From contig NRSV01000112.1 in assembly GCA_002286855.1 (NCBI GenBank), forward strand, positions 42,001 to 60,903: 18,903 bases of DNA. Direction: 5' to 3'. The position numbers and the translations under genes were made by a program. The stretch comes from Bipolaris cookei (lineage: Eukaryota > Ascomycota > Dothideomycetes > Pleosporales > Pleosporaceae). Positions within the stretch are counted from its first letter, which is position 1. Every line of letters begins with the position of its first letter. The notes under the pieces are model-generated. The model saw nothing but the letters and a program-made list of their open reading frames with translations, ran no database searches and was not told the origin of the DNA. This document shows positions 8,328 through 16,426 of this stretch, piece after piece.

Positions 8328-11300
8328 ATGGACACTCTTCCTTGGATTACCTGTAATACCTCCTATCGGGGGAACACGCTGACGTATTACGAGCCATCCC
8401 AGGGTATCATTGAAAACGTTAGGGACGCCAAGCCATCTTACATCACCTTTCTGGGAAACCGATCTAAAGCAATTCTTTTAGATCAGCTACTGGGAGACAA
8501 TGAAAATGTACCTGTTCATAAACAAGTCTATCTATGGTGTTCGCCACGCCTGCGAAGTGGTAGTTTACCCATCGTTGTCATTGATTGTAATATTCAAAAC
8601 ACGACACCACCGGACCCTAATCCCGTCCTCCAGAGAAGGGATGCGACAACCTTGACGATTTCCAATACGAGTAACATTAGCGCAACATTATGTGGGAGCA
8701 TCTTCTCGCTTTTTTCGAGTGTGATTTGCTACTTTGTTGATGATCTTGGCGGGCTTAAAGCTACTGCCAATTGGGTCGCTCAGCAGCTAGTTGCGATGCA
8801 GGCATCCAACTTGCAGGTAGTACCTCGTATCTTATTGGTCATGGAAACATCATCCGATTGTTTCGATGAGATCATAGCTGCTGACAAAGCTACGCGCTTC
8901 GTCGTTGAAGCTCTACGAGACAAAAAGAATCATGTGAGCGAGCAATACGATGCAAAGCAGCGTCTAGGCGAGATCGAAGTCTTAGGATTACGGTCTTCAA
9001 AGTCTACTGCTGTTCGCGCACGAGCGTTGAAGCGACGACTATTGACATTATCTCAAACTGCGATGCACGAGCGAGCTAACTCTTGCATGCAATTCAGCTT
9101 CTCGCATTTTCGTAATCTATCCCTTCGAATTTTGCGCTAGCTCTGCTGTGAACACCCAAAACCGTTTAGCCTCGTCGACGCTACAAGACCCCTTGGGTTT
9201 TCGCGTGATTTCCTGCAACATTGTTTGGAGGACTTTTTAAAGCAAATGCCCTCTCAAGCCTGGCTATGGCATTTTGCAGCACCTCTGGTAGCGTCTGCTC
9301 TGCTGCTAGCTAGCTACCCTCCAAGTGCACATGGTAGGATTTGTACTCACTCAGACGGTTTTTTTTCAGCGCTGATAATAGTAGGCTTTGCGCCGGAGTA
9401 CCTATTCGAGGTGATATACTCTACACCCTGTCGTAACGCAATATCTTCGTATACTTCTTTCCCAAGTATCCAGGAGAAGTTTGTTTCTGCAGTCAGTTCC
9501 GAATTCCATGCCATGTTCGCCGATTATTCAATTACGGGCCCGCCCTCTCGTGAATACCATCAGAAAACTCTCACACATCATTATACTCATTTGACTGAGT
9601 TCAAAAGCCATCGATCCTGCTTCAGCTGTTTCATGCGAATGCCTGAAAAGGTCTTGCTTTGCGGACATGCTTTATGCGATCCTTACATTAGAGCCCTTGG
9701 AATACGCTCTCATTTCAAGAAAAATACATACGATATACCTGAGTGCATTCTATGTGGTGTTAATTATTGTAACTCAACATTTCGCTTTGTACCCCCTACA
9801 GCAGGAATTCGAATACTTAGTGTCGATGGAGGAGGTGTAAGAGGTGTTATTCCGTTGGCGTTTCTTCGGCATCTTGACACGCTACTTACCCCATTGTGTT
9901 CCTCAGTGAAAGATCAGTTTGATTTTGTTTGTGGTACATCAGCAGGTAAAAGCTCATATCACACTTAGGTCAATTACCTTTGCCTACTTGGGCAGGTGGA
10001 CTCGTAGTAATTGGCATGTTTCTACTGCAATGGAGCGCGTCTGAATCTTTGGAAAGATTTGAAGACGTGGCAAACAAGACCTTCCGAAAACGGAAGGCAC
10101 TCCTCACTAGAGCCGTCCAGTTGATCATGGGCTATGTACAAGATGGCCAGTACAGCCTAGCAGCAATTCAGGATGCTTTCAGAAAAGCTTTCAACTCACC
10201 TCTGCAGATGTTCAATCCGCTAAGAAACGACACCAAGGTTGCCGTCACCACCACAACAGTCAAAGATTCGTTACCTTGGCTCTTCACAAACTACAATGGT
10301 GGAAAGAGGTCTAGTAACATAGGTTTGTTGTACAGTAATATAGCAACACAGTCATTAACTCGCATAGGATATGATGTCATCCGAGCCGATCGAGCCGACA
10401 GTGATGTCACTGTGAGCGATGCGTAAGTGTCTCCTTTTTCTCCAGTTATGTTACACTAACTCTTCTAGTGCATGCTGTACCTCCGCAGCGCCATGGTCAG
10501 TATAGTGGCTTCTATTCTTGATTATTTTACTTAAAATACTAGGTTCTTTAAACCCCAGGTTGTAGAATCGTTGGGCGCGTTCCAGGATGGCGGACTGCAA
10601 TACAACAATCCAGCAAGCATTGCGCAATGGTATATGCAGTTTTTATGGCCGAACAAGCCTCAACCAGACTTCGCGCTTTCGCTCGGAACAGGAACTTCAT
10701 CACCCGCTCCAGTCACCAAATCACCAACAATATCTCGCTTCTATATACGATTATTTAAGAGTTTTATGCGTAACCTTGACGGTGAAGATGCATGGAAGCG
10801 GTTCTTGAATTCGATCTCACCCAGTATACGACAGCGTTTTCATCGTCTCAACATCAGACTCAGTGGCCCTGAACCTAGTCTTGATGACACAGTTGTAATA
10901 CCAGAACTTAAAAGGAAGGTAGCGCAAACTATCGCCAACGAGGGACTACTAATATCTAGTATCTTTGACGCTATGATCGCATCTATATTCTACTTTGAGT
11001 TAGATAACATGCCTACTTTTAGAGACGCTGGTTATAACTGTAGTGGTTTTATATTCTGTCGACTAGATATTCCTCCTGACAGTCTTCGCTACTTGTATGA
11101 TCGCTTACTGCATACTAAGTCATGGTTCTTGATCCAAGGTAACCCAGTAAGTTGTGTGCAGTACGTACCTAAAGGTCTACCACCTTTTAGGCGCCGTATC
11201 AGTTTCCGAGTGGAAACTCAAGAGGAGACACTCACAATGTCGATCTGTGGTATAACATCCAAGACTTTACTCTTGAGTGGTTTCCCTACTACTGTTCAGA

Positions 11301-11443
11301 AGCTCATTCAGGCTCAGCAGCTCGATAGCCCATTTGGGACTATCGATCATGCTGTTCAGAAAACACTTCCTATTATCTCACAAAAGCGAGATGTGAACGA
11401 TCAACTGTGGGAAACTCGCGGGATGAAGAGGGCTTGTATATAG
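8328..11443 (+). pseudogene. Patatin-like phospholipase with RING-like region, interrupted by one TAG
   Basis: Exons are 8328-9945, 9996-10422, 10469-10495 and 10543-11443, with introns of 50, 46 and 47 nt. All phases fit. Exon 3 is a 27-nt microexon. The joined frame is 991 codons with one TAG at 9138-9140. The N-terminal region (SYITFLGNRSKA, CYFVDDLGGL) matches large fungal patatin proteins. A Cys/His cluster around residues 430-475 (CFSCFMRMPEKVLLCGHALC, then CILC) resembles RING. The patatin domain follows: DGGGVRG (about residue 500, oxyanion hole), GTSAG completed across intron 1 (nucleophile Ser), NYNG, DVTVSDA, AACCTSAAPWFFKP across introns 2 and 3, and FQDGGLQYNN (about residue 706, catalytic Asp). 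The C-terminal domain has FRRRISFRV and LSGFPTT. Patatins hydrolyse acyl esters of phospholipids; related domains act as effectors in fungal NLRs. The stop fits a CAG-to-TAG change; no intron removes it. Readthrough or a downstream start could still give a C-terminal product. Confidence 0.87.
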
Positions 11444-11628
11444 CTATGATACAGTATAACTAGTGCTATGTAATCTAGCTTGCAATAATTGAGTATAGAG
11501 TGCTAGCTTTCCTATTTTCTTTTCCACCCTTAGACACGGGGAGAAAAAAAGAATCGCCTTAGTTGAGGTAGGATGTCTCTACCTGGAGGCGAAGAAACCT
11601 TTGATCGGTATCCAAAAAAAAATGCAAG
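11444..11628. other. Spacer between the patatin gene and tRNA-Asp
   Basis: It contains the presumed 3' untranslated region of the patatin gene, a short A-rich run near 11544-11551 and the tRNA terminator. The patatin gene (+) and the tRNA gene (-) converge here. Confidence 0.5.
11614..11622 (-). terminator. RNA polymerase III terminator of tRNA-Asp
   Basis: Nine consecutive A on the plus strand are nine T on the transcribed minus strand, six bases beyond the tRNA 3' end. T-runs of this length stop RNA polymerase III efficiently. Confidence 0.85.
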
Positions 11629-11710
11629 CTCTCCAGCGGGGAATTGAACCCCGGTCTCCCGCGTTTTGTCACGTGACAAGCGGAAATACTGACCACTATA
11701 CTACTGAAGA
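11629..11710 (-). tRNA. tRNA-Asp (anticodon GTC) with a 10-nt intron
   Basis: The minus strand folds into a full cloverleaf. The acceptor arm TCTTCAG pairs with CTGGAGA, with one G-U wobble. The D-arm region TAGTATAGTGGTCAGTA carries the A box. The anticodon stem is CCGC/GCGG with loop TTGTCAC, so the anticodon is GTC. The T arm is CCGGGGTTCAATTCCCCG and includes the B box. The discriminator is G. An extra GTGACAAAAC sits one base 3' of the anticodon, at the canonical intron position. Removing it leaves 72 nt before CCA, the normal size of eukaryotic tRNA-Asp. Intron bases GTGACAA are complementary to the loop TTGTCAC, the usual anticodon-intron pairing recognised by the splicing endonuclease. 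The gene appears intact. Confidence 0.94.
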
Positions 11711-12515
11711 TATATCTTCAATGCATCCATTAAGTAAGCTGTGAACGCTGGTTGATGGAGGATATGTCTTTTGAAAAATACCTATACAGTGCAAAAATCT
11801 AGCTTAACGTCCATCCCTACGTGCCGGGACGCACGGTGTAACGGGACAATTTCTCTTCCGGGCCCTCGGACTATCCGCAACATGCTTATATATAGACAAG
11901 CGTAATGCGCATATATTCTCTAGCTCTTACTCTCCTATTATACTGGCCTCCGACTCAAAAAAGCGCGTCGTTGACCATGCTGTCGCTAGTTTCCTTGACG
12001 CTATCTCTTTGTAACGACGTTACAGTTCTGCCCAGTACCGGACCCCTACCGGAGTCGGATCAGAACAAGTATCCGCCGCCCTCCTTTAGCAGTCTAGCAT
12101 TCTTGGAGTCGGATCCGATTCGGATCCGACCAGGCTAGGTATATATTGAGACTCTGCCTGTAGTTAGTTCTGTAGACTTTTAATATCCTTTCGTACAAGG
12201 CCTATAGGTGTCTATTCGAATCAAGGCCCGTTTGATGTCCCACGCACTCCCATATGCCTCTGAGTGACACTACCGCCGATACTGATCCGAGTAGTCTTGC
12301 CTGCGCTGTTACACTCTTGACTCTCCTCTAACACCCCCTGTTCGTTCACGAGAGTATTTATTTGCGAGAAGCTCGGTGGGCTAGAAGTAAGCTTAGATAG
12401 TAAAGAGTAAGAGTATAGCTTTAGAAGACCAATTTAGAGTAATAAGTATATATCCTGGCAGTTTCTCCGTGTAGACTATAAGATCGTCAAAACGCGTCGT
12501 GAAGGACGTGCGCTG
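11711..12515. other. Gene-poor repeat-like stretch
   Basis: No gene is supported. Features seen: a GTAAC-GAC-GTTAC interrupted palindrome at 12011-12023; a GC-rich block at about 12025-12135 with two CGGAGTCGGATC-like units; and the palindrome CGGATCCG twice in tandem (12110-12117 and 12121-12128). From 12254 an ATG opens a 25-codon frame that stops at TAA and continues openly for about 23 codons more, which could be a decayed transposon start but matches nothing I know. It looks like old terminal sequence of an unidentified transposon. Confidence 0.4.
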
Positions 12516-13155
12516 TTAGCAGCACTTGGCATGCAGGCAGTCTGCAGTAGCGTGCTCAGATATCACTATATACTCTACTAAAAAAAATCTCGCGATAGTA
12601 GCCTTGTTATGAGGCTGCGCAGCCTCAAATTTAGTGGGTGGCCATATTTGACGGGGTGTCGCGCTGACTGAATTGTCGCACATACTAACCACCGACACTA
12701 ACTCGCAGCTGCGTACTACTACACTAGTTCGAGTTTCGACAGTAACCATTACCAAAGAGACCTGGAACCCAGGTGCAGAAGCCGCCTGGCGCTAAAATAC
12801 ATTCGTAATAGCCATGATACTTTATATGCGTATTAATAATCTTTGGTATAAGAAGTTGACTAGTGTTATAGGCAGTACATACCATGCTGCAGTCTAGATT
12901 ACAGACCTTCGTTCTCCCTACACTCATGCAGCCGCCACGCTTACTAACTAAGTTCTCCATCTCTGCTACTGGATGGGCGATGACAGTTGCGAAAAATGTT
13001 ATGGCTCTGCCGGGCCTCACCCTGTTGGGCATAGCGCCTTGGCTCTGACCCTGTATATATCCCACCTCCGCATACTCCGGGATAGACAGAGATATATGAT
13101 ACACTTGCCCGTGACAGAGCAGATAAAATTTGAAGAGCGCTTCTAGAAGGTTCAT
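12516..13155 (-). CDS. Possible two-exon small ORF, unknown
   Basis: Exon 1 13155-12883 and exon 2 12791-12516 join through a 91-nt intron with donor GTATGT and acceptor TTTTAG, in phase 0, to give 182 codons. I recognise no domain. The first exon has GCMSVGRTKVCNLDCSM and the second begins RQAASAPGFQVS. A perfect 18-bp palindrome falls inside exon 2. The good donor and the shared phase are the only support. Neighbouring sequence is transposon debris, so chance or a transposon relic is quite possible. Confidence 0.22.
12610..12627. repeat. Perfect 18-bp palindrome
   Basis: TGAGGCTGCGCAGCCTCA is fully self-complementary without a loop. It sits in repeat-rich DNA next to TTTAGTGGGTGGCC. It could be part of a transposon end or a dimeric protein site; the sequence does not decide. 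Confidence 0.6.
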
Positions 13156-13167
13156 TTGTTTACCTAT

Positions 13168-13218
13168 TAGAGTTGCTAATAATCAATCTGGTCGGCAGAT
13201 TGATTGTTAGCAACTCTG
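13168..13218. mobile_element. Foldback hairpin flanked by 8-bp direct repeats
   Basis: The left arm 13170-13190 and right arm 13196-13216 are 21-bp inverted repeats with one transition mismatch, around a 5-base loop (GTCGG). TTACCTAT occurs directly on each side (13160-13167 and 13219-13226). An 8-bp duplication is the size made by hAT or some MULE transposases. This would be a minimal foldback/MITE insertion with nothing internal. Confidence 0.6.
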
Positions 13219-13278
13219 TTACCTATACTAGGAAATAGCCCGAGAGGCCCTGGCAATAGCCATACCAAATCCGCTATG

Positions 13279-13379
13279 TCAAACCGACCTAAACGCAGTC
13301 AAACCGACCGCTTATATCAGTCGGTCGGTTTGATTACTAATCAAACCGATTGAATCGGTCGGTCAAACCGTCGGTTTGT
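13279..13379. repeat. Cluster of TCAAACCGACC motifs in both orientations
   Basis: TCAAACCGACC occurs at about 13280 and 13300, its complement GGTCGGTTTGA at about 13323, then TCAAACCGAT near 13341, ATCGGTCGG near 13355 and TCAAACCGTCGGTTTG near 13363. Alternating orientations within 100 bp directly before the MULE coding fragment suggest subterminal transposase-binding sites or collapsed terminal repeats of that element. Confidence 0.6.
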
Positions 13380-13645
13380 TGACCACACTGGTCATCTTCA
13401 AAATAAAAGACGGCGACCAATGGAAGTTAGAGGCCCAGGATAAGCATCAGAATCACCCCCGATCAATTAAACCTACCGCCCATAATGTATATCGTAAGCG
13501 TACACCGGCACAAAAAGACATGGTTGAATCAATGACCCATGCTGGGGCACGACCAATGCAGATACTGGCTGCCATTCAAAAGGGGGACCAAGACAAACTA
13601 GTCTCTGCGACCGATATTCGAAGCGAGAGGAAGGCGATCCAGTAG
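13376..13645 (+). pseudogene. MULE transposase fragment (FAR1-like DNA-binding region)
   Basis: The 89-codon open frame contains WKLEAQDKHQNHP, a form of the W-x-L-x(4)-H-x-HP zinc-binding signature of FAR1/WRKY-GCM1-type domains at the front of Mutator-like transposases. It continues with RKRTPAQKDMVESMTHAG, ARPMQILAAIQ and DIRSERKAIQ, matching the helix-rich linker before the MULE catalytic domain in fungal elements. It stops at TAG right after ERKAIQ, where full elements continue for several hundred residues. No catalytic DDE region follows. The upstream Cys-containing part is missing too and is replaced by the CAAACCGACC cluster. It is a broken internal piece. Confidence 0.68.
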
Positions 13646-14293
13646 AGCTAGTTGAAGTGTGGAATATGGCTCTCGCTACGGAAGGGCTTTTCGCCTCTTG
13701 TACCCCAACTGTGGCCTGGAACTATCACTTTGGGAATATGAGGTTTTCTATACTGAGAGATTTGCGCAAGTTGACGCTCAGAATGTAGTAACTGAAACTG
13801 AGAACGCACTTGTTGAGCCTCAGGATGCACCTTCGCTGGGGCCTAAAGCGTGCTGCAGCAATGGCCGCTCCAGATGCTTGTAAATGTCTTGGTCCACGCA
13901 AGAGACGTCGGTGCCAATAGAAGATAGCACGATTAAATATATAATTTAGCATCAACTGCTTTTTACATACCTAAACACTAATGCGATTTGGTTACTGCAA
14001 CTTATTTAACGCTTACCGGGTTATGGCTAGCCCGGGGGACAAATCTCGCCAGCCTCATGATACACATCAGAATACACATCACTTCTTACACACTCAACTG
14101 CTTACACGTATCCATCCCTCACTGCCTTGCCATCGCTTCCTTGACGGAATAGCACGTCACGTGATCTTCGCTCCGCGATCATCATCACCTTTTAACATCG
14201 TTAGGTGTTTGACTCATATTCTTGAATCTCTTGTATAACTAAGCAACATATATTCCTCGTTAAAATCCCCACTCAGAATCAACGTTGATTGAT
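13646..14293. other. Gene-poor stretch after the MULE fragment
   Basis: No gene is supported. A Lys/Arg-rich frame ending CKCLGPRKRRRC before a stop at about 13917 might be the tail of a transposase but cannot be assigned. A segment at 14055-14112 is repeated at 16369-16426. CACGTCACGTGATC at about 14154 contains an E-box-like CACGTG. Near 14278 lies AATCAACGTTGATT, a 14-bp palindrome. Confidence 0.4.
14055..14112 (+). repeat. Copy A of a diverged 58-bp direct repeat
   Basis: TCATGATACACATCAGAATA and the sequence after it, through ACACACTCAACTGCTTACA, recur at 16369-16426 with mainly C-to-T differences in the second copy. The second copy lies at the 3' edge of the mariner relic, so this may be a solo fragment of the same family. 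Confidence 0.55.
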
Positions 14294-14848
14294 TCAATCG
14301 ACCACTCTTGTACTGCGCTTCTTCTGTCCGTCCTTATGTTTTCCCTCGATAGCTAGACCGGCGCGTTTCGCTTCTCTCTTCTTCTTGCATTTATGGTATC
14401 TACCATCAGCAGCTGTATTAACTCCGTTCACCACCACTCCTGTTGCAATGTTGACCCCCGTTTGAGCTGCGCGTCCAAAAACTCCGTTTTCAATGCCCAG
14501 CTCCATCACTTTCTCAGCACCTAGTGTCCCCAAACCGAGCGTCGTCAGTCCCACAACACCGTTGAAAGCCGCTGACCCCATCATATCTCGCTTACGAGTC
14601 GTACGATATTCTTGGTCAAGATGTCGTTTAAGGATTTGACGCTTCTTTCGAGCATTGTAAAAGCCTGCAGACCCAATGGCAACTCCAATTATACTAACGC
14701 CTCCAGTAAACACCAGTGTTGATCCACCTAGAGTGGCTGAAGCGGCCGCGCCGCTTATGAGACGTGTATAGTGATTCCATTCGAGGTGTAGTTCCTCGGG
14801 TGACATCTGAGAGCACTTTTTATCATATGCATCGAAGTCGAATGGCAT
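14294..14848 (-). CDS. Small glycine-zipper membrane protein, unknown function
   Basis: A single-exon frame of 184 codons from ATG at 14848. The N-terminus is acidic and amphipathic (FDAYDKKCSQMSPEELHLEW). Three Gly/Ala-rich hydrophobic segments follow at about residues 31-63, 90-116 and 125-150, with small-residue spacing (GGVSIIGVAIGSAG, GLTTLGLGTLGAE, GVNIATGVVVNGVN) typical of glycine zippers that pack in membranes. Basic clusters (ARKKRQILKRH, HKCKKKREAKR) separate and follow them, and the C-terminus is strongly basic. The arrangement is familiar from conserved hypothetical proteins of filamentous fungi; I know of no assigned function. No signal peptide, stop or frameshift is seen, which makes it one of the few intact genes in the right half. 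It could be cytosolic and bind membranes rather than span them. Confidence 0.7.
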   Translation of the reverse strand: MPFDFDAYDKKCSQMSPEELHLEWNHYTRLISGAAASATLGGSTLVFTGGVSIIGVAIGSAGFYNARKKRQILKRHLDQEYRTTRKRDMMGSAAFNGVVGLTTLGLGTLGAEKVMELGIENGVFGRAAQTGVNIATGVVVNGVNTAADGRYHKCKKKREAKRAGLAIEGKHKDGQKKRSTRVVD

Positions 14849-15080
14849 TTCTGTTATTGGAGGTAGTGCTGTATCCGTAAATCTAGGAGAGGCTTTCGAT
14901 ATCGGTACGCAAAGCTGATAATTTTCATTTTGTTTGAACTTATGAAGTTCATGAAGTTGAATGTCTGAAGTGAGGGGCTGTGCTCTTCACCGCGAATCCA
15001 CACGTAAGCGTACGCGTAATATTTCAGATAAGCGAGTCCGCTACCCTATTAACTCTAAGCATCTCTAAACTTTAAGCATA

Positions 15081-16160
15081 ACGTACTTGGCCATCGAGCC
15101 AGCCATACCATCGAGCCGGCCACTTTTTCTTGGCAATGCGAACATCACTCTGAAAGTAAAATGTCCCAACCACGTGAAGATTCATTGACTCAGCGTGAAG
15201 GTAGAGTTATTCTTGCTCTTCTTGCCTACTCTTCAGGGCAACTTAAGACAGTACGACGCGCTGCCGCTGCCTACAACGTATCTCGTTAACGGCTTTCTGA
15301 TCGGCTTATGAAAATCACTTTTCCGCCTCAAATATTCCCAAACCGCCAGAATCTTACTGTAACCGAAGAGTAGACGATCGTACTCTTTGTTCTTGGCTTA
15401 GATCTACGAGTATTTGCGCCCCGGCTTTGCGAGGTAACAGATATGACAGAGAATCTACCTGTAGCGCGTGGCGGGAAGCCTGTAGGAAAGAACTGGGCTA
15501 GAAGGTTTGTATCGCGTTCGGGCGAGCTCATAACAGCTTTCAATCGCCCAAAGGACCGACAGATAATGCAGTAGGAGAATCCAGAGACTGTTAACGCGTG
15601 GTTTGAGCTCGTACAAGGCACAGTTGAGAAGTATGGGGCCCACGCAGACAATATCCATAACTTTGATGAGACTGGCTTCCAAATGTGAGTAACTGGCTCA
15701 ATGAAAGTAGCTACAAGTTCAGAACGTCGTAAACGACCTACTCTTGTTCAGCCAGACAATTGCGAGTGGGTCATCGTTATCCAGAGCATCTGCGCGGCGG
15801 GATACGCTACCCCGACATTCATTATCTACAAAGGACGCGTCCACATCTCTGCAAGGTACAAAGGAGCAGATATACTGTACAGTTCTCTACTCTTCAATTA
15901 TAGTAAGCTTGCGGCAATTTGGGGTTATTTAAGGCCGAAAAGTAATTTTGTTAAGCCGATCAGAAAAGCGCTGAAAAGGCATGTTATAGACAGCAGCAGC
16001 GCGTCGTATAGTCTTAAATTGACTTGTACAAAATGCCTGAACAACTATAATAATCCTACCTTCTCGCTGAGTTAGAAAATCCTTATGTTGTTGATGCACA
16101 GTGTTTCGTACATAAAGTTCGCAATGCCAAAAAAGTAGCCGGCTCGATGGTCAATTACAT
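15081..16160 (+). mobile_element. Internally deleted pogo/Fot1-like DNA transposon with TIRs
   Basis: The left end ACGTACTTGGCCATCGAGCC matches the reverse complement of the right end, ATGTAATTGACCATCGAGCC, and TA flanks both (15079-15080 and 16161-16162). A further inner match, CTTTTTCTTGGCAATGCGAAC on the left against CTTTTTTGGCATTGCGAAC on the right, extends the inverted repeats to about 50-70 bp. The left repeat holds a tandem duplication (CCATCGAGCCAGCCATA then CCATCGAGCCGGCCAC) that the right lacks. The element is 1,080 bp, against about 1.8-2 kb for complete Fot1-like elements, so nearly half the transposase is gone. Confidence 0.85.
15161..15886 (+). pseudogene. Pogo/Fot1-like transposase, N-terminal part with four stops
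   Basis: From ATG 15161 one frame reads a recognisable transposase with stops at 15287 (TAA), 15371 (TAG), 15572 (TAG) and 15686 (TGA). Regions in order: an N-terminal helix-turn-helix (TQREGRVILALLAYSSGQLK, AAAAYNVSR), a CENP-B-type second domain (FAPRLCEVTDMTENLPVARG, VGKNWARRFVSRSGELI, FNRPKDRQ), NFDETGFQM with the first catalytic Asp, SERRKRPTLVQPDN and FIIYKGRVHISARYKG. The match ends near 15886; the remaining DDE domain with Asp two and three is deleted and replaced by unmatched AT-rich sequence up to the right TIR. The TAG at 15371 stands where relatives have Gln, which fits C-to-T change. Dead element. Confidence 0.85.
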
Positions 16161-16423
16161 TATCTCAAATATTTGGCGTTGCGATATTTTTTATCTGGTT
16201 ATTTTGGTGGTTTTTATTTACCACCCAGTCATTTGCCCATCTAAATCGATACAATCTTTCAGACTCCGCGGCAAGCTCTTAAATTGATTATTTTGTAAGC
16301 CCAGAAGTACTATTTATAGTCACGTGGTTACTCACTGACTAATAACGTTGTATTTAATTTTGTCCCTATCATAATACTCATCAGAATACACAATAATTTA
16401 CACACACTCAATTGCTTACATAT
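16161..16423. other. AT-rich spacer between pogo and mariner relics
   Basis: AT-rich sequence with no gene. CACGTGG at 16321 and a direct-repeat copy from 16369 are the only structures noted. The 3' terminal repeat of the mariner element is probably here but I could not pair it with a left end. Confidence 0.4.
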
Positions 16424-16426
16424 TTA
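16369..16426 (+). repeat. Copy B of a diverged 58-bp direct repeat
   Basis: It matches 14055-14112 over its length, with shared blocks CATCAGAATACACA, ACACACTCAA and TGCTTACA. Differences are biased to T or A in this copy, as expected if it had suffered more RIP. Confidence 0.55.

Noticed and set aside
9110..9140. Short intron removing the TAG in the patatin gene
   Set aside because: The only GT..AG pair spanning it is about 29 nt, too short, and would shift the frame into a TGA.
11905..12138. 77-codon plus-strand frame with a hydrophobic start, resembling a small secreted protein
   Set aside because: The rest is Pro/Ser-rich low-complexity sequence from a GC-rich repeat block; no cysteines or family match.
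12254..12400. ATG-led frame interrupted by one TAA, possible hAT-like transposase start
   Set aside because: Too short and no recognisable motif; terminal repeats could not be paired.
13981..14238. 85-codon plus-strand frame
   Set aside because: Overlaps the 58-bp repeat copy and shows no coding features.
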